A stretch of 64,000 nucleotides of DNA from Thermospira aquatica. Lineage in GTDB: Bacteria > Spirochaetota > Brevinematia > Brevinematales > Thermospiraceae. Below, piece by piece: positions 1-7,013 of this stretch. The notes beneath the pieces were generated by a model that was not told the DNA's origin, ran no database searches, and was given only the letters and a program-made list of their open reading frames with translations. The stretch's first letter is position 1, and the number at the start of each line of letters is the position of its first letter. Location of the stretch: the NCBI RefSeq assembly GCF_023525255.1, contig NZ_CP073355.1, positions 620,001 to 684,000 on the forward strand. The letters are read 5' to 3'. The position numbers were made by a program, and so were the translations under genes.

Positions 1-84
1 TCCGAAAGAAATTGAAAATAACAATGCTGACATTGCCAATAAGGAAGTCGCCAGAGAATCTTGGCCCGTCATTTTTCTAGAAAA
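1..84. other. Window edge, possible gene fragment
   Basis: Two incompatible partial readings are open here and neither is certain. On the minus strand an ATG at 72 begins a hydrophobic peptide (MTGQDSLATSLLAMSALLF...) that runs off the left edge and could be the start of a membrane protein, but no good ribosome binding site precedes it. On the plus strand a frame is open from base 2 to a stop at 107-109 and could be the end of a gene. I cannot choose between them. Confidence 0.25.
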
Positions 85-107
85 AATTCTTATCGTCGAT
101 AAGAATT
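85..107 (-). terminator. Rho-independent terminator after the SPL-like gene
   Basis: A perfect 10-bp stem (AATTCTTATC / GATAAGAATT) with a 3-nt loop is followed on the minus strand by a run of T. It lies 15 bases past the stop of the radical SAM gene and would end the five-gene minus-strand operon. Confidence 0.7.
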
Positions 108-121
108 AAAAAATTCTTTTC

Positions 122-1207
122 CTACCTGGGAGCAAAATAAAAACACTCGTTGCATTTCTCTTGACTAAGCCCAATCTCTTCCCAGAGAAAGCTTTTTTCC
201 ATACAGAGGTAGAGCGGAGCGCCAGGAAAAACCCTTTCTATCGTTTGTACCATTTCCCTGTAGAAGTGCCGTCTCAGAGGATGAAGATAGCGAAATTTAT
301 GGTCAGCATCCGAGGGAAACATCTCTCCGGCAAGAAGTACCGAAGAAGGAAAACGGCGCTCAATGGTAGGGGCAAGGCTTACGGTGTGACGGTATCCTCC
401 TAAACTGATCCAGCGAATGAGGCGCTGATCCAGGATAGAAAAAAGATCTGTTGCCAGGGTAACATAATGAGGAAGAAAGTCTTCGATCATCACAATGGGA
501 TCAAAATGAATGGCTATTGAAATACCTGCCTGCTGAAGGGTTTTCATAGCTTTTATACGCTGTTCGAGTGAGGCTGTTTTATGCTCATCGGTAGTGATGA
601 ATCGGGGAATGTTTACCGAAAACCCCACGACAACATCAACCTCAGGATAGGTTTCATGAGCTTTGAGAAGCGTGCCTATCTCTTCAGACTTGGTTTTAAA
701 CTCGATGGTGATCCGATCGTGCCACCCTCTTTTCGTGATCATTTCCAGAAAAAAGGTGGTCTCCTCGAGAATACCATCCAGGGCAAGTGAATCAGCGAGT
801 TCTCCTGTACCTACCCTTAGAAACCCGTATCGTGCAAGGTGAGCTTCTATTTCTTCCGCCATGTCTTCTCTATTCACAAAAGCAGTGATGAAAGGGTTAT
901 TTTCAATGTAGTTCTGGAGAATACAATAAGAACAGTCAAAAGGACAGCCACTGATGGTGTTGATGGTGAAATAGTTACAACAAACTACGCCGGTAGAACC
1001 AGGGCATTTTTTGAGAAAGCGTCCCTTTTGTCGGGTAAGAAAAAGCGTAGACTTCCCCCAGCGAAAACGTTCCTCAAGGGAAAGGCTTTTTGCTTGCTCG
1101 ACAAGTTCTTCTTTGGTGGCTTTTTGCCCCTCAAGGCCAAGTCTTGTGGCTATCCTTTCACTTTCTTCTGGGTTTACTTCAGGATCTATAAAAAGCCTCT
1201 GAATCAT
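122..1207 (-). CDS. Radical SAM protein, spore photoproduct lyase (SplB) family
   Basis: The 361-residue protein has the radical SAM cluster motif C-x3-C-x2-C at residues 88, 92 and 95, which binds the 4Fe-4S cluster that cleaves S-adenosylmethionine. Upstream is the family's conserved Cys-Pro-Gly and Cys-Cys region (about 68-77), and a GTGELADSLALD segment lies near 136. True SPL reverses the UV thymine dimer of spores; relatives in non-spore-formers are of uncertain substrate but are often assumed to act in DNA repair. The start ATG overlaps the stop of the upstream gene (ATGA) and has a GGGGAGAGGG ribosome binding site. It is the last gene of a minus-strand operon. Family confidence is high, substrate unknown. 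Confidence 0.85.
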   Translation of the reverse strand: MIQRLFIDPEVNPEESERIATRLGLEGQKATKEELVEQAKSLSLEERFRWGKSTLFLTRQKGRFLKKCPGSTGVVCCNYFTINTISGCPFDCSYCILQNYIENNPFITAFVNREDMAEEIEAHLARYGFLRVGTGELADSLALDGILEETTFFLEMITKRGWHDRITIEFKTKSEEIGTLLKAHETYPEVDVVVGFSVNIPRFITTDEHKTASLEQRIKAMKTLQQAGISIAIHFDPIVMIEDFLPHYVTLATDLFSILDQRLIRWISLGGYRHTVSLAPTIERRFPSSVLLAGEMFPSDADHKFRYLHPLRRHFYREMVQTIERVFPGAPLYLCMEKSFLWEEIGLSQEKCNECFYFAPR

Positions 1208-2100
1208 ACGCCCTCTCCCCGAAGGATCTTTAACGCCTCTTCGAGTTCATGAAAGAGAGTAGTCGCCTTTTCAGGAAGGGAATGGATATCCCGTGTCGTA
1301 GCCATGGGAATGGTAAGAACAATATGCTCCCCTTCAAGAAAAGCTGGCCAGGAGAGTTTCCAGCCGGTTTTCTTGTGGATGGTTTGAGAGAGCGATTGAA
1401 GTCTTGCCTCATACTCTGAAAGGTGAGGATATCTTAGATGTTTGAGTCGAACCTGAAGCACCTCCAATCTCTTGGCTGGTCCATCAGGCATGTGTTTGAT
1501 ATCCTCCCAATCAAGATGATGAAGGATATCCTGGATACTCCAGCCTCTCCCGTTTTGAAGAGCAAGAAACCCCTGCCATATCTGTCGAAGCTGATTCCCA
1601 TGAGGGACAAGAACATCAAGAGCCTCTTCAAGCCAGGTAAGCCAATGTTTTTCATTACTCCAGTCGAGAAGAAGCCTGAGAGAGATACCGTACTGCACTG
1701 CCTTCTGAATCAGAAAAGCTCGAGAAAAAAGTTTTTCCCACTCCTTTTCTCTTTGAACGAGGAATGGAACCTTCCCACTGAGAAAACTCCTTACCTCTTG
1801 ATACGAAACACCGAGAGAAAAAGCCTTTATCCCCAGGAAAAACCATTCTATCTCTTCCCCTCCCCCCTGGGAGAGAAGAATCTGGGTAAGACATTCGAGA
1901 AGTTCACCTGTATTTTCAGGAATAAAAAGGATGATTTCTCGTTCGTCTCCATCGTGAAAATCACCTTCCCAGGGGTACACCTCCCCCTGCCACATGAGAG
2001 CACGGATCCACCAAAAAGAAGACGAATTTTTGTAACTCGGACGGGAAAGAAACAACTTCTTATCCGTTGAGAGAGTGGTGCGTTTCTGAATGATTGTCAT
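1204..2100 (-). CDS. Hypothetical protein, 298 aa
   Basis: I do not recognise a family. The protein is soluble, rich in Trp, Leu and Glu, with no signal peptide or membrane segment. Its C-terminal half (about 185-290) reads as amphipathic helices that finish in a Glu/Leu-rich helix. The start has a GAGGAG site six bases upstream. It lies 20 bp after the second lipid-kinase gene and overlaps the SPL-like gene by four bases, so it is probably translated together with that gene. Confidence 0.7.
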   Translation of the reverse strand: MTIIQKRTTLSTDKKLFLSRPSYKNSSSFWWIRALMWQGEVYPWEGDFHDGDEREIILFIPENTGELLECLTQILLSQGGGEEIEWFFLGIKAFSLGVSYQEVRSFLSGKVPFLVQREKEWEKLFSRAFLIQKAVQYGISLRLLLDWSNEKHWLTWLEEALDVLVPHGNQLRQIWQGFLALQNGRGWSIQDILHHLDWEDIKHMPDGPAKRLEVLQVRLKHLRYPHLSEYEARLQSLSQTIHKKTGWKLSWPAFLEGEHIVLTIPMATTRDIHSLPEKATTLFHELEEALKILRGEGV

Positions 2101-2120
2101 TCGAGACTCCTCTGTCTATG

Positions 2121-3053
2121 TTACCAGCTTTGATACTTTTTGTGGATACCACGAGGGAGAATCATGCGAATAGCCCGTGGATACACAGAAATCTCCAGCG
2201 GAAGGGGCCGAAAAAGCTCCCCATCAAGCTGAGAAAAAACCTCTTCTTTACTTTTCAGGGCAAGAGTAGTACAGCGTATTCCCGACTGCTTGTAGAAGAG
2301 AGTTTCTCCTCCGTAGGGTTTCCAGAGGCTACTGAGCACCTGCCAGACAAGACGTAAAAGATTCCATCGCCCTACCTCAGTATACAGAAAAACATCCAGC
2401 ATACCATCCACAGGAGAAGCTTTGGGGGTTATTTTAAAATAGCGTCCATAACGCTGGATATTTGAGACAAGCACAAAGGACGCTTGGGTCTTTTTCCCAT
2501 CGATTTCCACATCAATAAGTGGAAAGGCATACCGACCAAGAGCCTGGAGCCCTCCAACCACATAGGCAAATTTCCCAAAAATGGTTCGCAGGCCACGCTG
2601 ACGATAGTCCCCCTCCATACGCGAGAGTGTGCGTATCGCATAGGCATCAAAGCCCGCACTGAGCATAAGAAGAAAATACCTGTCGCCCGCTTTTCCTACA
2701 TCAAGGGTCAGGGTATGGGCTTCATGAAGCATCATGGCAATCGAATGCCAGAACACAGGAAGTCTCATCTCTCTCGCAAAAACGTTGCCCGTTCCCATGG
2801 GATAAAGGGCAAGAAGGGCATTTGTCCCCATGATACCATTTAATACCTCATGAAGAGTCCCATCTCCACCAGCCCCAACAAGACACTCCCATCCCGAGAG
2901 GGCTGCTTTTGAGGCAAGTTCTTGCGCATGCCCCGGATACTGTGTGTATGCAATCTCTACCTCGTGTCCGCGCTCTCGTAACCACGCCACACACCGCAGA
3001 AGAGCCTTCTCATGACGTTTGTGAAGGGTATTCGCCACAAAAAAGTATCGCAT
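2121..3053 (-). CDS. Diacylglycerol kinase-fold lipid kinase (DagK/YegS family)
   Basis: The 310-residue protein carries the family nucleotide-binding motif GGDGTLHEVLNG at about 62-73 and the second motif PMGTGNVFAR near 85-94. The fold phosphorylates diacylglycerol or related lipid acceptors with ATP, normally to return diacylglycerol to phosphatidic acid at the inner membrane. The normally acidic residue of GTGNDxAR is Val here, as in a minority of homologues. It is the second such kinase in this operon, separated from the first by the HypF-like gene. Translation is probably coupled to the upstream stop, which lies two bases before the start. The lipid substrate cannot be read from sequence. 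Confidence 0.88.
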   Translation of the reverse strand: MRYFFVANTLHKRHEKALLRCVAWLRERGHEVEIAYTQYPGHAQELASKAALSGWECLVGAGGDGTLHEVLNGIMGTNALLALYPMGTGNVFAREMRLPVFWHSIAMMLHEAHTLTLDVGKAGDRYFLLMLSAGFDAYAIRTLSRMEGDYRQRGLRTIFGKFAYVVGGLQALGRYAFPLIDVEIDGKKTQASFVLVSNIQRYGRYFKITPKASPVDGMLDVFLYTEVGRWNLLRLVWQVLSSLWKPYGGETLFYKQSGIRCTTLALKSKEEVFSQLDGELFRPLPLEISVYPRAIRMILPRGIHKKYQSW

Positions 3054-3055
3054 CC

Positions 3056-4603
3056 TTAAACCTCATGAGAGGATTTCATCTCTTTTTGAGCAAGGATATG
3101 AAGAAGTGCCCCCAGAGCAACGCTACTATCATCGGTTGGAATTCTCTTATGCAAAAGGGGAACAAGCCCAGCTTTTTCCAGATGATACACCATAAGCTGG
3201 AGAAGATGCGGATGGACAAAAAGATGCCCTGAAAGAGCCACCCTCTTTTCGTTATAGGTTTCCGCGTACGCTTTGAGAAGGTTGGTTGTCTCTGCAAAAA
3301 GGGTGTGAATAGCCTGATGGAGAATTTTCTGGGGGGATTTGCCTTTTTTAATGTCGTTAACAATATGAGAGAAGAGTTCGTGTGTATCAAGATAGGTTCT
3401 TCCCTCTATTTGAATGATGTTTATAGGGTAAGTTTCGGCTTCCTCGGCTATAAAAAATTCATCAAATCGCTTGTTTTGCATATCGTATTCTTCTATGAGA
3501 GAACGATAGTCCAGAAGCTCAAAAATAGCCATAAGAATATGGTTCATACTCGAGGATGGGGTAACATTGATGATGCGTTTATTGATAGCATCAATAACAT
3601 AGTGGATTTCACGGTTGTTTCGCAACAGACGAAGAAAAGGGATATCCAGATTCTCAAGATCACCTACAACCTCTCTCAAAATAGCCAGAGTAGCACGCCA
3701 CGGCTCAAGATAGGTTGACGCATGCCCCGGCACAGGGATAGGGCGCCAGCTTGCAAGAATCTGAACTTTTGCCATAGTGCCGTAGACAAGATCGCTTCCC
3801 TCGATGGTTCCGTTGCTGGTGTGATCTGCCTCATCGAAGATAACCCCCAACAAAGGCGTAGAAAAGAAACGATTATCAAAAAGAATATTAGCAAAGTGGG
3901 CTTCTGTATGGGTATACGTACTTTTTTGACCATACTTCGAAAGATAGGTGTGCAAAAGAGATTCATGATAATACTCATGAAAAATAACCCCCGAAGAGAG
4001 AAAATCCTTGCGTTTTCGGTCCATCCATTGGTTTGCCATTTCAAGTTGTGTCCAGTCTACCAGACGCCCGTAGGTTGGAGAAAGATGGATTTCTGTACCC
4101 TGCATCACAGCTACCGCAAGATTACTCTCACTCCCAAAAGCGATAAAGTCGTAAGTGTGTTTCTCATCGATCTCAAGCTCTATCACTGCCGATTGAAATG
4201 GAGTATAACAGACAGGATACCAGTCATCTTTATAAAGGGTATAACAACAGAAAAATTGATCCTTTTGAAACTCACCATCATATCCCTTTTTCCCTGCTGG
4301 TGAGAGAAAATAAAAAGGGGCATCTGCAGGATACTCCGGATAATTGTTAAGCATGGAACGAAAGATGGTTACATTGTTGTCTGAAGGAAGAAGAACAAAA
4401 ACCATTTCTCCCTTCTTTCCCCAGCTTTCATTTCTGGCAAGGGGGAGCCAGAGACAGCCGGGAACATCCTCCTTTGGAGCGAGATTAAAATACGAGAAAA
4501 GTGTCTTCTTATCAAGAAAGAGAAGAATAATCTCCCGATGTGATGGTGTTTTTTCAATCTTGAAAATCCTCCCAGAGGGAAAACGAATCGCGGGAGAAAA
4601 CAT
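3056..4603 (-). CDS. Orphan HypF C-terminal (Kae1-like) domain protein
   Basis: The 515-residue protein matches the last two subdomains of the hydrogenase maturation carbamoyltransferase HypF. It has a conserved sequence around residues 150-180 (IAFGSESNLAV...LSPTYGRLVD), an HxxxH metal pair (HTEAH, about 232 and 236), an Asp in GVIFDE (about 257), the stretch SWRPIPVPG...EPWRATLA (about 285-305), and a final DDSSVALG motif (about 491). The acylphosphatase, zinc-finger and YrdC domains of HypF are absent; the first 140 residues are unrelated to them. No other hyp genes are in the window. The ATG at 4603 is five bases after AGGAGG and is chosen over a GTG at 4609. It sits between two lipid kinases in an operon. 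Function unknown; an ATPase or carbamoyl/acyl-adenylate transferase role is only inferred. Confidence 0.75.
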   Translation of the reverse strand: MFSPAIRFPSGRIFKIEKTPSHREIILLFLDKKTLFSYFNLAPKEDVPGCLWLPLARNESWGKKGEMVFVLLPSDNNVTIFRSMLNNYPEYPADAPFYFLSPAGKKGYDGEFQKDQFFCCYTLYKDDWYPVCYTPFQSAVIELEIDEKHTYDFIAFGSESNLAVAVMQGTEIHLSPTYGRLVDWTQLEMANQWMDRKRKDFLSSGVIFHEYYHESLLHTYLSKYGQKSTYTHTEAHFANILFDNRFFSTPLLGVIFDEADHTSNGTIEGSDLVYGTMAKVQILASWRPIPVPGHASTYLEPWRATLAILREVVGDLENLDIPFLRLLRNNREIHYVIDAINKRIINVTPSSSMNHILMAIFELLDYRSLIEEYDMQNKRFDEFFIAEEAETYPINIIQIEGRTYLDTHELFSHIVNDIKKGKSPQKILHQAIHTLFAETTNLLKAYAETYNEKRVALSGHLFVHPHLLQLMVYHLEKAGLVPLLHKRIPTDDSSVALGALLHILAQKEMKSSHEV

Positions 4604-4612
4604 AAACACCTC

Positions 4613-5506
4613 CTATATAAGCCATGCTTCGTTTTTTCGTACAAAAACAGGGAGAGCTTGAGGAACAAGAGAAATCTCCCATCGAGATAAACAAAAGCTC
4701 TCTCCATCAATGTGTGTGAGCGCTTCTTGAGGAGAAGAAAGAGAAAGTGTCTGGAACCGGCTCATGTGAACAAAGGGAAGACTCGTGTGTTTTCCCTTCA
4801 GGGTGGCGAGGAGATTCTTGATGCGCTGAAAAATTCCTACATTCTCTATCCAGCAAAGATCAAGTTGACCATCATTCAACCGTGCCTCTGGGGCAAGCTG
4901 AACACCTCCCCCGGAACTACGACCGTTTCCGACAGCAAGGAGAAAAATGGTAGTTTTGTTGCCGTTTATACTCATAGGGTGCCCCTGATAAAACAAAAGA
5001 TTTTTAAAAATGGGTGGATAGTAGCGCCACCGACGAGGGATCCATCCCCACTTTCGAAATTCTGAGGCAACAAGAGCATCAAAACCTATCCCCATCATAT
5101 TAAAAAAATAGCGTTCATTGCATTTCCCCACGTCTATCAACGCGGCATCATCATCAAAAAAATTCTCCCATTCCTGCACAGAGAACGAAGAAGAGAATCC
5201 AAAAGCCCTCGCTAGGTCATTCCCTGTTCCCGTAGCAACAAACGAAACTCTCATGTCTGTACGTCCCACCAGGGGTTGACACATTTCATTGAAAGTACCG
5301 TCTCCTCCAATGCAAAGAAACTCTCGATGCCCCATTTTGTAAGCCTTTTCAGCAAGAAGGGTAGCATGATTATTGCCTTCGGTGGCATACACCGCCACCT
5401 CATGAGTTCCTTGCTTCTGATAGAGAAACTCAAGAACACGTGAAAGAATGGCTCTAGCTGCACCTTCTCCTGCCACAGGATTGTAAATGACACAACAACG
5501 AGGCAC
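4613..5506 (-). CDS. Diacylglycerol kinase-fold lipid kinase (DagK/YegS family)
   Basis: The product has the start motif YNPVAGEGAA, the nucleotide-binding motif GGDGTFNEM and the second motif GTGNDLARAFG, all typical of bacterial DagK/YegS lipid kinases, with a usual length of about 297 residues. The GTG at 5506 was chosen because AGGAGG ends six to seven bases before it and the reading begins directly with the family's N-terminal beta strand (VPRCCVIYNP). The longer reading that starts at 5551 would place this ribosome binding site inside the gene. It opens a five-gene operon whose promoter is at 5532-5559. Together with the 2121-3053 gene it gives two divergent paralogues in one transcript. 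Confidence 0.88.
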   Translation of the reverse strand: MPRCCVIYNPVAGEGAARAILSRVLEFLYQKQGTHEVAVYATEGNNHATLLAEKAYKMGHREFLCIGGDGTFNEMCQPLVGRTDMRVSFVATGTGNDLARAFGFSSSFSVQEWENFFDDDAALIDVGKCNERYFFNMMGIGFDALVASEFRKWGWIPRRWRYYPPIFKNLLFYQGHPMSINGNKTTIFLLAVGNGRSSGGGVQLAPEARLNDGQLDLCWIENVGIFQRIKNLLATLKGKHTSLPFVHMSRFQTLSLSSPQEALTHIDGESFCLSRWEISLVPQALPVFVRKNEAWLI

Positions 5507-5531
5507 CTTCCCCTCCTTTTTTACCACTATC

Positions 5532-5559
5532 ATTGTAAAGCATTTTTTCAAAATCGCAA
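5532..5559 (-). promoter_or_regulatory. Promoter of the lipid-kinase operon
   Basis: On the minus strand TTGCGA (5559-5554) and TACAAT (5537-5532) are separated by 16 bp. They lie 26 bases upstream of the GTG start at 5506. Confidence 0.55.
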
Positions 5560-5575
5560 GTATTCATGGCTTTAT

Positions 5576-5690
5576 GCTGTTTCCTTGTTTCAGTGAAGAG
5601 AGTAAAGCCCTTTTTGCTATAACCATATTGCAGTCTGCTTTTTTATTTGAGGATCCTTTTCACTCACTTTCACTGAAACAGGGTAATAGC
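5576..5690. repeat. Three copies of the 18-bp repeat, with flanking intergenic DNA
   Basis: The 5507-5839 intergenic stretch holds three copies of the 18-bp family: reverse copies at 5576-5593 (GCTGTTTCCTTGTTTCAG) and 5616-5633, and a forward copy at 5673-5690 (CTGAAACAGGGTAATAGC). The outer two form an inverted pair. The rest of the stretch is AT-rich, with an operon promoter on one side and a terminator on the other. Confidence 0.75.
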
Positions 5691-5799
5691 ATAAAAATTT
5701 TCCCTCTTTTCTTTGCCTCTTTCTCCTTTTTTTCAAAGTACATCTGCATAGGCCATACTAAACCCTTTTTCCCAGCAAAAGCGCGAAAAATAAAAAAAA

Positions 5800-5814
5800 G
5801 CCGCCAGCGGCGGC
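5800..5814 (-). terminator. Rho-independent terminator
   Basis: GCCGCC / GGCGGC stem with a 3-nt loop, followed on the minus strand by eight T residues. It lies 25 bases past the stop of the small beta-barrel gene. Confidence 0.9.
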
Positions 5815-5839
5815 TTCACAAGATGACGTTTTCCCCTTT

Positions 5840-6343
5840 TTAAAAAAGAAAACCTGTCGTAAGATGAAGTCTTAGTCCAAGAGTCCCATCAAAATACGTA
5901 AAATACGCTCCCAACTCAGGTTCAACAAAAAATCTCCCAAAAGTCCATTTGTAGCTTGCCGTGATCTCGGGATACACACAGAGATAGCGTTCAATCTGAA
6001 GATAGAGAAACCCGACGCCAACAGAAACCTCCTCTGGAGCAGTCCCATTCCCATACCAGCGAAGAAGTGGTTCAAAAAAGAACCCCACCACTTTGTCACT
6101 GGGCCAAAAAGCCCCTCCACGCATCATGAAAACCCAGATCTCATCCAGCGTCACCTCAGCCTGCAGATGCCCCCCGGCAGCCACAAAATGAGGGAAAAGA
6201 ATAGCCTTCCAGTTATCGACAGTGTCCAGCATATACGAACCCGGAATATACTTTACGTTCCCTCCCATACCTACCGAAAAAGATGCCTCTCCCCACATCA
6301 ACAAGGGCAGGAAAAGAAAAATTACCATCGCTTTCTGCATCAT
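5840..6343 (-). CDS. Small exported protein, probable outer-membrane beta-barrel
   Basis: The 167-residue product begins with a typical signal peptide (MMQKAMVIFLFLPLLMWGEA) and continues as alternating hydrophobic and aromatic segments with Gly/Tyr turns, finishing in TTGFLF with a terminal Phe. This is the pattern of a small outer-membrane barrel of about eight strands. The ATG at 6343 is used because AAGGAG lies six bases upstream; a start at 6364 would precede that site. A TATAAT-like box sits near 6372-6377. It is a single-gene unit with its own terminator. I do not recognise a named family. Confidence 0.65.
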   Translation of the reverse strand: MMQKAMVIFLFLPLLMWGEASFSVGMGGNVKYIPGSYMLDTVDNWKAILFPHFVAAGGHLQAEVTLDEIWVFMMRGGAFWPSDKVVGFFFEPLLRWYGNGTAPEEVSVGVGFLYLQIERYLCVYPEITASYKWTFGRFFVEPELGAYFTYFDGTLGLRLHLTTGFLF

Positions 6344-6494
6344 AGACAACTCCTTGTTTAACATGATAGATATTATAAAGAGAAAAGATTCTTTTCTTCC
6401 AGTTCTTTGATTCCCCGGCTAAAGAGAACACCTCACACCAGGTGTCTCTTTCCCTCTTCCTGCCCCAATAGGTGCTACGTCTCCCCAAAGGGGC

Positions 6495-6690
6495 CTATCG
6501 ACACGAGTGCTTTGCTACTCGGTCATCTCGGTACGCTCCGTTGGAGCTACTCGATGACCGCCCTCGATACGCCCCTGCGGAACTACTCGGCGACCGCCCT
6601 CGATACGCCCCTTGGGGCTACTCGGTGACCGCCCTCGATACGCCCCTTGGGGCTACTCGGTGACCACTTCGATACGCGGTGCTCCGTGAC
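6495..6690. repeat. REP-like tandem repeat, period 35-36 bp
   Basis: About five units begin at 6495, 6527, 6563, 6599 and 6634. The unit reads CTCGATACGCCCCTTGGGGC followed by TACTCGGTGACCGCC. Each unit has a central dyad (CCCCTTGGGG) and could fold into a hairpin. The last two units are nearly identical and the outer ones are diverged, as expected for repeated duplication. Related 31-bp units occur at 54607-54705 and a worn copy near 12540-12586. It lies in the 650-bp gap between the small beta-barrel gene and the SGNH hydrolase. Confidence 0.85.
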
Positions 6691-6706
6691 GAGGAAAATT
6701 TTTTCA

Positions 6707-6793
6707 CTGCGATAAAGTCATAGCGGGGAATTTTTCTGTTCTCACTGCAACAAGGGAACAGGTGAGATTTTGGGGCTGCAACAAGGGAATTCC
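6707..6793 (+). repeat. Three forward copies of the 18-bp repeat
   Basis: Copies at 6707-6724 (CTGCGATAAAGTCATAGC), 6745-6762 and 6776-6793 directly follow the REP-like array. The first two with their spacer match a segment at 12604-12659, so a composite unit of about 60-90 bp has been copied. The remaining 6794-6950 holds no gene I can recognise. Confidence 0.75.
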
Positions 6794-6956
6794 TCTCTCC
6801 ACCTTTACCTAACAACAAAGAAAGATCCCTATCGAAATCTTTTTTCCCTTGTGCGAGGATCCTGTTTCCTCTCCCTGTCAGAGGAAACACTCTTTTTTTC
6901 TTTATGATGGTAAACCCAGACGATTGTAGGAGATCACTTTTGAGAAGTGGTTTCCG

Positions 6957-6985
6957 TTGCAGAAAAAACAAAAATATTGTATACT
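6957..6985 (+). promoter_or_regulatory. Promoter of the SGNH hydrolase gene
   Basis: TTGCAG and TATACT are separated by 17 bp, and the gene starts 28 bases downstream. Confidence 0.7.
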
Positions 6986-7013
6986 AATAGGAACAAAAAC
7001 GAGGATGGACTCT

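Noticed and set aside
6407-6663. Short ORFs over the REP-like array
   Set aside because: Their repetitive peptides (RYAPxELLxDR type) come from the tandem DNA repeat, not from selection on a protein.
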